From the NCBI GenBank assembly GCA_002104935.1, contig MCGT01000007.1, positions 744,001 through 808,000 of the forward strand: 64,000 nucleotides of DNA, in the 5' to 3' direction. This DNA comes from Hesseltinella vesiculosa. Taxonomy: Eukaryota; Mucoromycota; Mucoromycetes; Mucorales; Cunninghamellaceae. Position numbers and translations under genes: made by a program. Each line of letters opens with the position of its first letter. Positions within the stretch are counted from its first letter, which is position 1. This document shows, piece after piece, positions 54,955 through 64,000 of the stretch. The notes beneath the pieces were generated by a model. It was not told where the DNA came from. It saw only the letters and a program-made list of their open reading frames with translations, and did no database searches.

Positions 54955-56755
54955 ATGGAATATCACCCTGTTGTTACTGAACAGCTCATGTAAGTAGTCG
55001 CTGCCCAAACTTTTGTTACTGATCTTGTTGATGCTGATCCTTTTATCATTTCTAGTCTGGTAGGTGCACTTCGATCGTGCAGTTTTCTTTTGGGAGGCTC
55101 GTTTTTTTTCCATGCAACTTGATCTTACTCTCTTTTATCGCTTAGTGTCCGGGCTGTGGGGCTCCTACGCCACCCAACCCTGCCAACATGTGTGTGAACT
55201 GTATCCGCAATGAAGTGGATATCACAGAAAACATTCCCAAACAAGCGACCATTCACTTTTGCCGTGGCTGTGAGCGTTACCTCCAACCTCCTGGCATCTG
55301 GGTCCCAGCTCAACTGGAATCGAAGGAGCTGTTGACACTGTGTCTCAAAAAACTCAAAGGCCTGAACAAGGTGCGCTTGGTGGATGCTGGTTTTATCTGG
55401 ACCGAACCTCACAGTAAGCGTATCAAGGTCAAGCTCACCATCCAAAAGGAAGTCTTTGCCAACACTGTCTTGCAGCAAATCTTCCAAGTCGAATTCATCG
55501 TTTCATCCCAACAATGTGATGAATGTACCCGTCTTGCTGCCCAAAACACCTGGAAAGCCTCTGTGCAAGTGCGTCAAAAAGTCGAACACAAGCGTACCTT
55601 TTTGTACTTGGAACAACTCATCCTGAAACACAACGCCCACAAGGACACCACCAACATTAAAGAGACAAAGGATGGTATCGATTTCTACTACGGCCAGCGT
55701 GCTCATGCGATCAAGATGGTTGAGTTCTTGGCCGCCGTGGTGCCCATCAAGTAAGAGGCGTTTATTTTTTTCCCCCAAGCCTTCGAGTTTTGTCTCACAT
55801 CGTTACCCCTCTCAGGTACAAGACCAGTGAACAATTGATCTCCACTGATATTCACACCAGCACAAGCAACTACAAGTTTACTTACTCTGGTAAGAACAAG
55901 CCAGACTTTCAATGAACGCCGATTGTCTGACTTGTTTTATTAGTTGAAATTGCACCCGTCTGTCGTGACGATCTGGTGGTGCTGCCCAAGAAATTAGCCA
56001 ACAGCCTTGGTAGTCTTAGCCAGTTGTTGGTGTGCACCCGCATCAGTAACTCGATCCACTTGCTGGACATCAACTCGTTGCAATCGGGTGATCTTTCCCA
56101 TTCGGTGTACTGGCGCAGTCCTTTCCCATCGCTTGCCAGCTCCAAGGCGATGATAGAATACTATGTGCTGGACGTCGAGCCTCTTGGTCCTGTGAACGGC
56201 AAGCATGTCCTGGCTGACGTGCATGTGGCTCGTATGTCCGACTTTGGCCGCAACGACACACAATTCATTGCTCGCAGCCACATGGGGTCGCTGCTGAACC
56301 CCGGTGACACTGTGATGGGCTATGACCTGACCAGAGCCAACTTCAACCACGACGAATTCAACAAGCTCAACATGCAAAATCTGCCCGACGTCATCTTGGT
56401 GCGCAAGACATACCCTGTGCGACGAAAGAAGAACAAGCAACGTAACTGGAAGATCCAGCAACTCGGCAAACAAGAAGAAGAAATGCTGCCCCGCAAACAG
56501 GACCAGGCCAAGATCGAACATGATATGGAAATGTTTATGCGTGATCTGGAAGAAGACCCTGAATTCCGCTCCACCGTCAACATCTTCAAGCAAGACGGCC
56601 CTGCTCCTGCTCATGACGACGATATGATGACCGACGGCGAATTCGAAGAAGAAGACTTCCCTGAAATCTCCTTGGAAGAAATGCTTGATGAAATGGCCAT
56701 CAATATGGATGATCCTGATCAAGCCATGGCCGACGACGATGAAATGATGATCTAG
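54955..56755 (+). CDS. NMD3: Nmd3, 60S ribosomal subunit nuclear-export adaptor
   Basis: Five exons (54955..54989, 55056..55059, 55146..55750, 55816..55889, 55944..56755) give 509 residues. The N-terminus MEYHPVVTEQLI leads into the first zinc pair CPGCG, then CVNC, with VDITENIPKQATIHFCRGCE and ERYLQPPGIWVPAQLESKEL. A further CDEC pair, the eL41/eIF5A-like middle and a Leu/Asp-rich acidic C-terminal export region (FPEISLEEMLDEMAIN) follow. Nmd3 recruits Crm1 to pre-60S particles. The second exon is only 4 nt (TCTG) between a good acceptor (TTTCTAG) and donor (GTAGGT). Without it the frame is lost. Confidence 0.95.
55056..55059 (+). other. NMD3: 4-nt micro-exon of NMD3
   Basis: TCTG flanked by TTTCTAG and GTAGGT. 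Exon 1 ends in phase 2 (CTC AT), exon 3 starts in phase 0 (TGT CCG GGC). Inserting the four bases gives L-I-L-C-P-G-C-G, aligning with the first zinc knuckle of Nmd3. Confidence 0.8.
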
Positions 56756-57194
56756 ACGCCCTCCTAGTTAACCCGATGCCCAGCCTTTTTTTTTTTTTTT
56801 TTTTTTTCCTTGCTGTCATACACCATGTACCATACATACAAGCATGCCCTATTCTATTCACTCTTTCATTCTGCTTTTTAAAAAGAAATAAAAATCAATG
56901 GACGTACCCACGAAATTCAAGGCACTCTAGGATGGTCCTGTGATGCCAAAAAGCACAGCAAGGTCATGGGACCAAAAATGGACATGTGAGAAAAAGCAAA
57001 ACGCTCTCTTTTCCACTCTTTTTTTTCCCTCGTTCTCTCTTTACTCTTTTCGTAGGAACTCGCTTCGTTTACACTTCACAGGTTTGTTCATGCACTTTTT
57101 TTTTTTTTTTTTTTTTGGCGTGATGGCCATGGCGATACTGACCTGCCTCTTTTTCTTTCCCAGTACCTTGCATCGCAAGTGAACCAATCTCATC
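56756..57194. other. Intergenic NMD3 / bHLH gene
   Basis: NMD3 3' UTR with a T23 run at 56786-56807 and an AATAAA near 56886. Another T22 run at 57098-57118 lies in the leader of the bHLH gene. No gene seen. Confidence 0.4.
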
Positions 57195-57699
57195 ATGGCC
57201 GATACCGAACATACTCTACCTGGCGCATTGCCTCCAACTCCTCCAATCTCTGCAAAGTCTCTTCTCATCCAACATCATCCTCACCATGTTCAGCAAGACT
57301 ACGACCATACTATGGACGTCGATGGCATGTCGTCGGAAAAGTAAGTGTCAAAAAAAAAAATAAAAACGGCGAAGAAAAGATGGGTCGTCCAGGAACATAA
57401 AGTTCAGGACGTCAAAGACCATTTATTTATAGATGTTGTTATCCAATAGGTTCGAGCAAATGTTTGAGCGAAAGCGCAAACGCCGAGAATCCCACAATGT
57501 CGTGGAACGCCGTCGACGCGAGAATATCAATGCTAGGATTGATGATCTGTATGCCCTGCTGGAGCCTCAGGAAACCAAACCCAGCCGAGGCACCATTCTT
57601 CAATTGACGGTGGATTATGTACGTGACATGCAAGCCAAGCACTATGACCAACAACAGCGTATTTTGGAACTCGAAGCCCAACTTCGACAACAAATTTAA
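57195..57699 (+). CDS. bHLH transcription factor (E-box type)
   Basis: Two exons (57195..57340 and 57450..57699) give 131 residues. A short disordered N-terminus precedes the basic region RRESHNVVERRRRENINARI, which has the His5-Glu9-Arg13 triad that reads CACGTG or similar E-boxes. Helix 1 (IDDLYALLEPQ), a short loop and helix 2 (KPSRGTILQLTVDYVRDMQA) follow, then a brief heptad-like tail (QQRILELEAQLRQQI). GTILQLTVDYVR resembles the MITF/USF/Ino4-like classes. It probably works as a dimer; the target genes are unknown. The small size recalls Ino4. Confidence 0.9.
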
Positions 57700-57869
57700 A
57701 AAAGCCCTTCTCCGAATGATTCCCCTTTTCCTTCATGTCATCTCCCACGCCATTGCACTTTCCCATTTTATCACTTATCTTCCCCAAATTGTTTGTGTTC
57801 CCTTCATGGTTAAAGAAACTATAAAATTCGCATCTATTTTTACACATTTTTATTCGTTAAAAAGAGGTA

Positions 57870-59258
57870 TCAGAGTCCGATCGAACCATCGCTGATGTAG
57901 GTGCCGTCTGGATGCAAAGGGCCCATCTTCATCAAGTGTAACTTGTCCAAATGCACCATGCCTAAATCAAGATCACCATGTGATTTCAAGATCTTTCTAG
58001 CATCAAACGTCGACCGGCCCTCCTCCGCCTTGCAGGTCCGTGCCTTGATTAGGGTTATGTGGATCTGGAGGCAAGCATGTTAAAGGTCCGTGAGTCAACT
58101 TTTTTTTTTTACACCCCCGATTTTTTTTTACTTTTAGAGGCCGGTTCTCATCCAAGATGATCCCATTCTCCATGAGCTTGTCACGAATCGCGTCTAATCA
58201 GAAGAGTCGTCCGAATAAAATAAAAGCGTGTTCACATTCTGCAAAATGCATGCACCGAGATTCCAACCCGTTTTTTTTTTTTCTTACCACACAGTTTTGG
58301 TAGAATCTTGTTTTTGGTTTCGTCTTGTGCCTCAATGTAGAGGATTCTTGCTTTTGCTATAAAAGTGAGATGTCGTCAGCGTGCGTTTGTAGAATTTCTA
58401 TGGCGGAACTTCTTTGGTTGCCGCCGACAGCAGCCTTTACAGGGTTGTTTTTCCATGATGGCCAGTTTCTTCAATCGTACACAGACGGTCTGCTCATCGG
58501 CAACAAGGGGCTGGATGATTGCAGGCAGTTCTTGTTTGATAACTTGGATGGCCTTTTCCAAATCCGGCTGTGACAACAGCTTGCAAACGCCGAGGGTCAT
58601 GTGCAGTTTGTTGGCAGGAATCAGCAGATCAGGTGTAATCCCGTCGGTTTTGTAGGAAGCAAGCTCTTTGTGAAAATCATCCAACTTTCGTGTAGTATGC
58701 GATGACATGGTTGGGAGGGATACAAAATGCGTCAGCCTTGCTTTGTCTTTTGCCTGACCCGCAAAAAAAAAAAAAAAAAAGTAGGTGAGCTTGCTGTATT
58801 GGCGTCAGCCCATGGGCTTACCTGCTGCAAAAAGGCATCAATAACCTGGATGGCATTGTCAACTTTGTCCTGTGTGCCTTTGATCATGACCAGATCTTCA
58901 CCATCGGTAATGTCGATACGGGTGCCAGTCTCGAGTTTCATTCGTTTTAATGTGCTGCCACCCTTGCCGATCAAAAAGCCATGGTACGTACGCTGCACAG
59001 GATGGTAATGCGTGACTATTTCGTCGGTGTAGATAGTGTCATTAGCATCATCTGTGCTGGGCTTGGGTGCTAGCATTCAAAAAGAGAGAGAAAAGGCGTG
59101 TTTAGCTGCGAGACATGATCTCACGAAAGAGCATTACGCTGTGGCACAGTCTTGGTGGTCATGGATGCCGTGGGTATACGGTAGGTGCGACTTTGAACCT
59201 TAACAAGGCTCATGCCTTGCATCGCAAGTGCTTTCATGGATGCTGCTGATGTAGACAT
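57870..59258 (-). CDS. ASCC1: ASCC1-like protein: KH domain + 2H phosphoesterase
   Basis: Six exons (59138..59258, 58822..59069, 58441..58753, 58288..58356, 58132..58193, 57870..58064) give 335 residues. The KH domain is at about residues 50-120 (YHGFLIGKGGSTLKRMKLET). The 2H domain has motifs NKLHMTLGVCKLL and PLKIHITLIKARTC, and ends RKILKSHGDLDLGMVHLDKL. ASCC1 belongs to the ASC-1 complex linked to transcription, ribosome rescue and alkylation-damage response. All phases agree. Divergent from MAP1 with 148 bp between. Confidence 0.93.
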
Positions 59259-59406
59259 GCTGCTGTACAATGGAGAAAGAAAAAGGGCTCAACTTTTTTT
59301 TTTTTAAAAAAAAAAGAAAAGCCGCGGAGTTCATTAAGCTACTGTCCACTCTTTTTTTTTTTTTTTCCTGCTCTTTCCAAACGATCCAGGTTTGATTTAA
59401 TTTGCC

Positions 59407-60286
59407 ATGGCCGATCTCTCGAATCAAGTTTGCCAGTCTCTTGGCTGTGGTAAACCTGCCAAGCTTCAATGTCCTACGTGCTTAAAGCTAAAGATCGATG
59501 GATCCTACTTTTGTTCTCAAGAATGCTTCAAACAAAACTGGGTAAGCACAAACCTCATTTTACTGTCCTTCTGCATACTCACAGGCCCATCTGCTATTAG
59601 GCCGTCCATAAGTCTGTTCACAAGGCCAATGTTCCCAGTAATGCAGCATAACCGGTATGCATTGTTTTATATACTAACGTGGCTGTTGTAGACCATGATC
59701 CTTTCCCAAACTTTTCCTATACTGGTGATTTGAAGGCCGTCTACCCCTTGTCTCCCATGCGCAAGGTGCCTGATCATATTCCCAAGCGTATGTCTGTAGT
59801 AGTTCTACTGGAATGACCTGCTTGATGCTCATCGATCCTGTTCTTCGTCTTCTAGCTGACTATTCGGTGACAAGCATTCCTGTCTCTGAAGAAAAGGCTC
59901 GTGGCGACGCCATCAAAGTCCTGTCCCCCGAAGAAATCCAAGGCATGCGCGAGTGCTGCAAAATTGCCCGTGAAGTCCTCGACATTGGTGCTGCAGCTGT
60001 TCGCCCTGGTATCACCACCGATGAAATTGGTACGCCTCCTATGCACTTTTTTAAAAACAAATCTTGTTTCTGCCGCTCCAAACCACTCACTTTTCGTCCC
60101 ATATGTGTAGATCGTATTATCCATGAAGCCACCATTGAACGCGGCGCCTACCCATCTCCTCTCAATTACTACCGTTTCCCTAAATCTGTGTGCACGTGAG
60201 TTTTCGCCACTGCAGCAAATGACGCTAAAGAACAAATGGCAAGAGCATGCAGCTCACGTATTTTTTTTTCTTCCTCTGCTAGATCC

Positions 60287-60321
<35 letters not shown>

Positions 60322-61042
60322 ACGTCCTCTGAAGGAAGGCGATATTGTCAACCTGGATGTGACCTGCTACTACAAGGGCTTCCATGGCGATCTGAATGAA
60401 ACCTATCTCGTCGGCAAGGTTGACGAAAAAGGCCAAAAGCTCGTACAGACTGCCCGCGAATGTTTGGAAAAAGCTATTGCCATGGGTAAAAAAAAAAAGA
60501 AAAAAGAAAAAAAAAACTGACACGGATCAATGAATATGTGCCCTGATGCTATTCTATTTTTTCTTCTGCCCTCATAGTCAAGCCTGGTGTCCGTTACCGC
60601 GATTTTGGCAAGGTGATCGAGGAACATGCAAAGAAGAATGGGTTCTCAGTGGTGCGTACTTTCTGTGGTCATGGTATCAACCAATTGTTCCATTGCGCTC
60701 CAAATGTTCCTCACTACGCCAGTAAGCCTGCCTCACCTTGGTCTTGTTTGATCAGGGCACTCATGGTTTATTTTTCCTACTAGACAACAAGGCGGTTGGC
60801 ATCCTTAAACCTGGCCATGTCTTCACCATTGAGCCAATGATCTGTGAAGGCACATGGAGAGATCAATTATGGTAAAATAGAATCCTTTTCCCGCGGACGT
60901 CGAAAGAAAAAGTGCTTACAGCGGTTCACTTTTTTATTTTAGGCCTGATAACTGGACCGCAGTGACGGCCGACGGCAAACGATCGGCTCAATTCGAACAC
61001 ACCATGCTGGTGACTGAAACAGGCGTAGAGATTTTAACCTAG
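59407..61042 (+). CDS. MAP1: Methionine aminopeptidase 1
   Basis: Nine exons (59407..59541, 59601..59637, 59692..59787, 59856..60029, 60111..60195, 60283..60485, 60578..60721, 60784..60871, 60943..61042) give 353 residues. The N-terminal MYND-like zinc finger ([30 protein letters not shown]) is typical of eukaryotic type 1. The catalytic domain has the five metal ligands in context: [20 protein letters not shown] (two Asp), [12 protein letters not shown] (His), [11 protein letters not shown] (Glu) and [14 protein letters not shown] (Glu). The enzyme removes initiator Met from nascent chains on cytosolic ribosomes. Exon 2's donor is placed inside CCCA|GTAATG, because the later GTATGC donor follows a stop. 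Confidence 0.96.
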
Positions 61043-61148
61043 ACCTACAATATTATTTTTTATTTATATTTTTTTTAAATCTTCCCTCCTCAGACTTTTT
61101 TTTTTAACAGTAAAGTATGAGTTGGTGAGAGGAAACCCCCGGAGATCA

Positions 61149-64000
61149 TCAGGACCTTTGCTTGTTTATAGTGTCTGCAAGAAGATCTATTGCAATGGGC
61201 AGGAAGGAAATAAAGGTGGGTGAGGATGTATGCGTTTCCAATTCCCATTGGCTTTTTTTTTTTTACCTGACCAAGGTGTCTGGTCGAGCTCCTTCATGAG
61301 GGTTTGGCTGTCGTTGGCTTTCATGGTGTCGATGGAGCGGCAGTCAGCAAAGTAGGTGACAAAGAGATCGGCTGCTTTGGTAGTGGGCGATTCCTGTGCA
61401 GGTGTCTGCGGCTGAGGTGCGGTGAGACCAATGAAAGGGGTGGTCACACGGAGGGTAACGAGGGACCGGGTGCGGCGGTGGCCAAGCGCTTTTGCCGTTG
61501 AAGGCGGCTGCTCACTGCCCTGGGGTAGGGCGTCTGGCCGGGCATTAGGTATCTCCAAAGTTGCAAAAGGCGAGGCGGAAGAGCTTCTCGAGGTAGACGG
61601 ACCCATGGGCGAGGGTGTGGTGTCTCTGGCGACCGGCACATGACCAGCAGGGTCGACATCACCGATTTTCGCATAGCTGAAGCTAGGGATGTCCAGGGTC
61701 AGGGATTGGTTGCGGCGCCGAGGCACATTGATGCGTGGGGTCCGGTCGATGACAATGGAGGGTAGATCGGTACGGCTGGAGGAGGCAGGGCTGTCAAGGG
61801 GATGATCCTCTTGCGTGGCTAGGCCGCTCGGCGTAGAGGGGCAAAAGATGGTCTGGAAAAGGGGCTGCTCGAAAAAGGTCGAGTTCCGTGGATCAAGCTG
61901 GAACTTGGACGTGGTCTGGCTGACTGCCGAGGACGAGGCGGGTGTGATGGCGCCTGTGCTCACGCTGTTCCAGTGTTGATGCATTGTGTCATAGACCTGG
62001 TTATCGCGGGCGAGCTGCTGCTCCCGGAGGTATTTCTGTCGCTGGACCAGCATGTTGAGCGCATTCTTTGTTCGCTCTGTGGCAATCTGCTTGTCAATTT
62101 CGTCTTGTTTGCGAGACCATGCGACAAACTCGTCAAATCTGCAAATTAGCCATCAGTCATCAGTATACCTCACCCCTCGCTTTTTTTTTTTTTTTTTAGT
62201 TGCAGGCTCTTACGTCAGAGCCTTGGTGGCATCCAATAATCGCAAGGAAAGAATATCCAGGGCAGTCTTGAATGCAAGCCCCTTTGGGGTCAGGGCCATG
62301 GTCAGCTCCTATTGTCACATTCAAAGGTTGAGTTCATGCAGCGATTTTCTTATTTTTACATACGTGATAGAGGCGGTTATAGGCTAGTTTTGCTTCTTTG
62401 ACGGAGGCAATGTCCATGGTCGAGAGTTGGCTGTTGACGCGGGCGTAGTTGTAAAACCGTTCATTCAGGATGTTTGTGCGGTATTTAGACTTGGAAGGCA
62501 CAGGTATGGACACGATATGAGTGATGTCAGCATCCACTTGCTCGCTGGCTTTTAGGAGACTTGATAGCCGGTGTTCTTCGTTATACATATGAATGGACAG
62601 CGCGCCTTCGAGTGTCTACGTAATAGAGTCAAATCAAATCAAATAGCGCCCCATCTTGTCTTTACCTGCAGAAACTTTGAAATGGTACGTTTGTGAATGT
62701 ATCCCGTGGCACCTGGATCACATTTCATCCAAGCCTTCTTGAACCTATCCAAAGGTGGCCAAGAGGTCAGTAGCGAAAACCAGAGAAGTACCTCTCTACA
62801 GCCGGTTCTTACTGTCGAATATCTGTTCGAGTGATTTGCGTGAATTGGTTCCGTTTGTCAAACGTGAACGAGAAGTTGCTGATGACAACCTTAAAAAAGG
62901 GCGACAAGAGAAAGCTGTGTGAGAAAACGCCTGGGGGGGGGGGGGAACCCATGCACTGGAACATTACCACGATGAGCAGGTTTTCAAAAATGTAGGTGCA
63001 GACAACATAATACACAATGAAGAGAGTATAGGCCAGAACGGGGGAACCACAATCCCCTCCATTAACGCACAACGGAGGCAGTTTTGCAAAATCGTGCATC
63101 AAAAAGTCCTATTGCCGATGCCCACGGTGGCCAACGATGCGCAAGAGTCGTGTTGAGAATTTTTTTTCTTTTTTTTTTTGTAATCTTACCCAATTTTCGC
63201 CAGTGGTGATACGGAAAACGACGCTAAAGGTAGTGGGCAAGGCTCTGAAATTGACATGATTGGATCCATACAAGCCAAATGAGGTCCAATAAAACACCTC
63301 TTGGAAGGCCACCGAAAAGCACAGCTTCATCATAAAATCACCAATGACAATATACAAGATAGCTGCAATAGATTTCCTAAAAAAAAAAAAAAAAAAAAAA
63401 AAAAAGTGAAAGAAAGAAATAAAGAAACAGGGTGAGATGAGACGAGACTAAAAAAAAGGAGGGAATAGAGCGCGTACTGGGCAATACCAATCAGAGTGTC
63501 CAAGGCATCGATTTTTTGGCACAGCCGAAGACAAAGTAGGACCTGGGCAATCACATACAAGATTCTGACAGGAAACTACGAAAAAAAAATTGGAAAATTG
63601 ATGGAGTCAGCGACAGTTTCTGTCCAGAGATGCCCGAGGAAAACAACCAGACGTACGGCTTCGGGGTACAGGAGATGAGTAAAAAGCAGCACCGTGGCTA
63701 ATGGTGGTAGTAAATGTCAGGTTCTAGTAAACAGTAGGGTTTTTTCTTCTCGCTTACCTAAAGGGACCACCAGCAGATCAAACATATTCCAAGAGGAAAG
63801 GGTGAACTAAAGCAAAAGTATCATGAGGACTCTTGTGACAAAAAAAAAAAAAAGTAGCGCGGGTTGACTTGCCATGTGCCATCCCAATCCGAGAGTCTTG
63901 ATCACGATTTCTGCTAAATAAAAGGCAAGACAAGCGAGTAATAAGATGGCTACAAATAAAAAAAAGAAACGGTATCTTCAGTTGACTGGCTCACTTCTGT
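61149..64000 (-). CDS. CCH1: Voltage-gated calcium channel Cch1, C-terminal part (truncated by window)
   Basis: At least nine exons are assigned and more follow; the 5' part lies beyond 64000. Assigned exons: 61149..61174, 61267..62138, 62214..62308, 62364..62615, 62666..62744, 62813..62889, 62968..63108, 63190..63376, 63478..63575. Domain IV is visible: S2-like AEIVIKTLGLGWHM and S3 SSWNMFDLLVV toward the right edge, S4/S5 LRLCQKIDALDTLIGIAQ, the pore NFRALPTTFSVVFRITTGEN (pore Glu after TG), and S6 YIFENLLIVVVISNFSFTF. A calmodulin/EF-hand-like segment follows (FKKAWMKCDPGATGYI). The cytosolic tail is Ser/Pro-rich. It mediates calcium entry at the plasma membrane with Mid1. Residues and tail match fungal Cch1. 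Confidence 0.9.

Noticed and set aside
55994..56722. Minus-strand 242-residue frame
   Set aside because: Antisense of NMD3; His/Phe-rich mirror of the acidic coding sequence.

Overview
The window is nuclear DNA from a filamentous fungus, most likely an early-diverging (Mucoromycota-type) mould. The genes are compact, with many short GT-AG introns (commonly 45-90 nt) and long T or A runs beside splice sites. A COP9 signalosome subunit, Raptor, a Cch1-type calcium channel, Bud6 and Vta1 occur together. I assembled the gene models by hand from reading frames and splice signals; exon phases were checked arithmetically for nearly all of them. No tRNA, rRNA, CRISPR array or intact transposase gene was recognised. 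By my count the window holds 28 convincing protein genes (one cut by the right edge) and one weak small gene.

Left part (1-11.8 kb): mitochondrial ribosomal protein bS16m, mitochondrial prolyl-tRNA synthetase and Tom7 sit beside the PI 4-kinase Pik1 and the polarity factor Bud6. Bud6 is divergent from the spliceosomal protein SmD1. From 11.8 to 16.2 kb lies a gene-poor island with a ~1.7 kb imperfect palindrome whose core is a perfect 127-bp inverted repeat.

Middle (16.2-41 kb): ribosomal protein eL36, ESCRT factor Vta1, COP9 subunit 2, TORC1 subunit Kog1/Raptor, an MFS_1-like transporter, a two-finger C2H2 protein, a thioredoxin-fold/F-box fusion, Pwp1, a small secreted ten-cysteine protein, an SLC45/sucrose-type transporter, an AKAP7-like 2H phosphoesterase and Rrp15. 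A dispersed non-coding repeat occupies 38.4-39.3 kb.

Right part (41-64 kb): a PPP1R37-like LRR protein divergent from the deadenylase Ccr4, phosphopantothenoylcysteine synthetase, a KpsF/GutQ-type sugar-phosphate isomerase, another cluster of the dispersed repeat (50.7-51.4 kb), an Izh3-like PAQR protein, a PNPOx-like FMN protein, the 60S export adaptor Nmd3, a bHLH factor, ASCC1, methionine aminopeptidase 1, and the 3' half of the calcium channel Cch1.

Ribosome production is a recurring theme (bS16m, eL36, Pwp1, Rrp15, Nmd3, Kog1), but the genes are unrelated neighbours rather than an operon or cluster. The most unusual observations are a 4-nt micro-exon required in NMD3, four candidate GC-AG introns, the large palindrome, the low-copy repeat family, the thioredoxin/F-box fusion and the secreted cysteine-rich protein.
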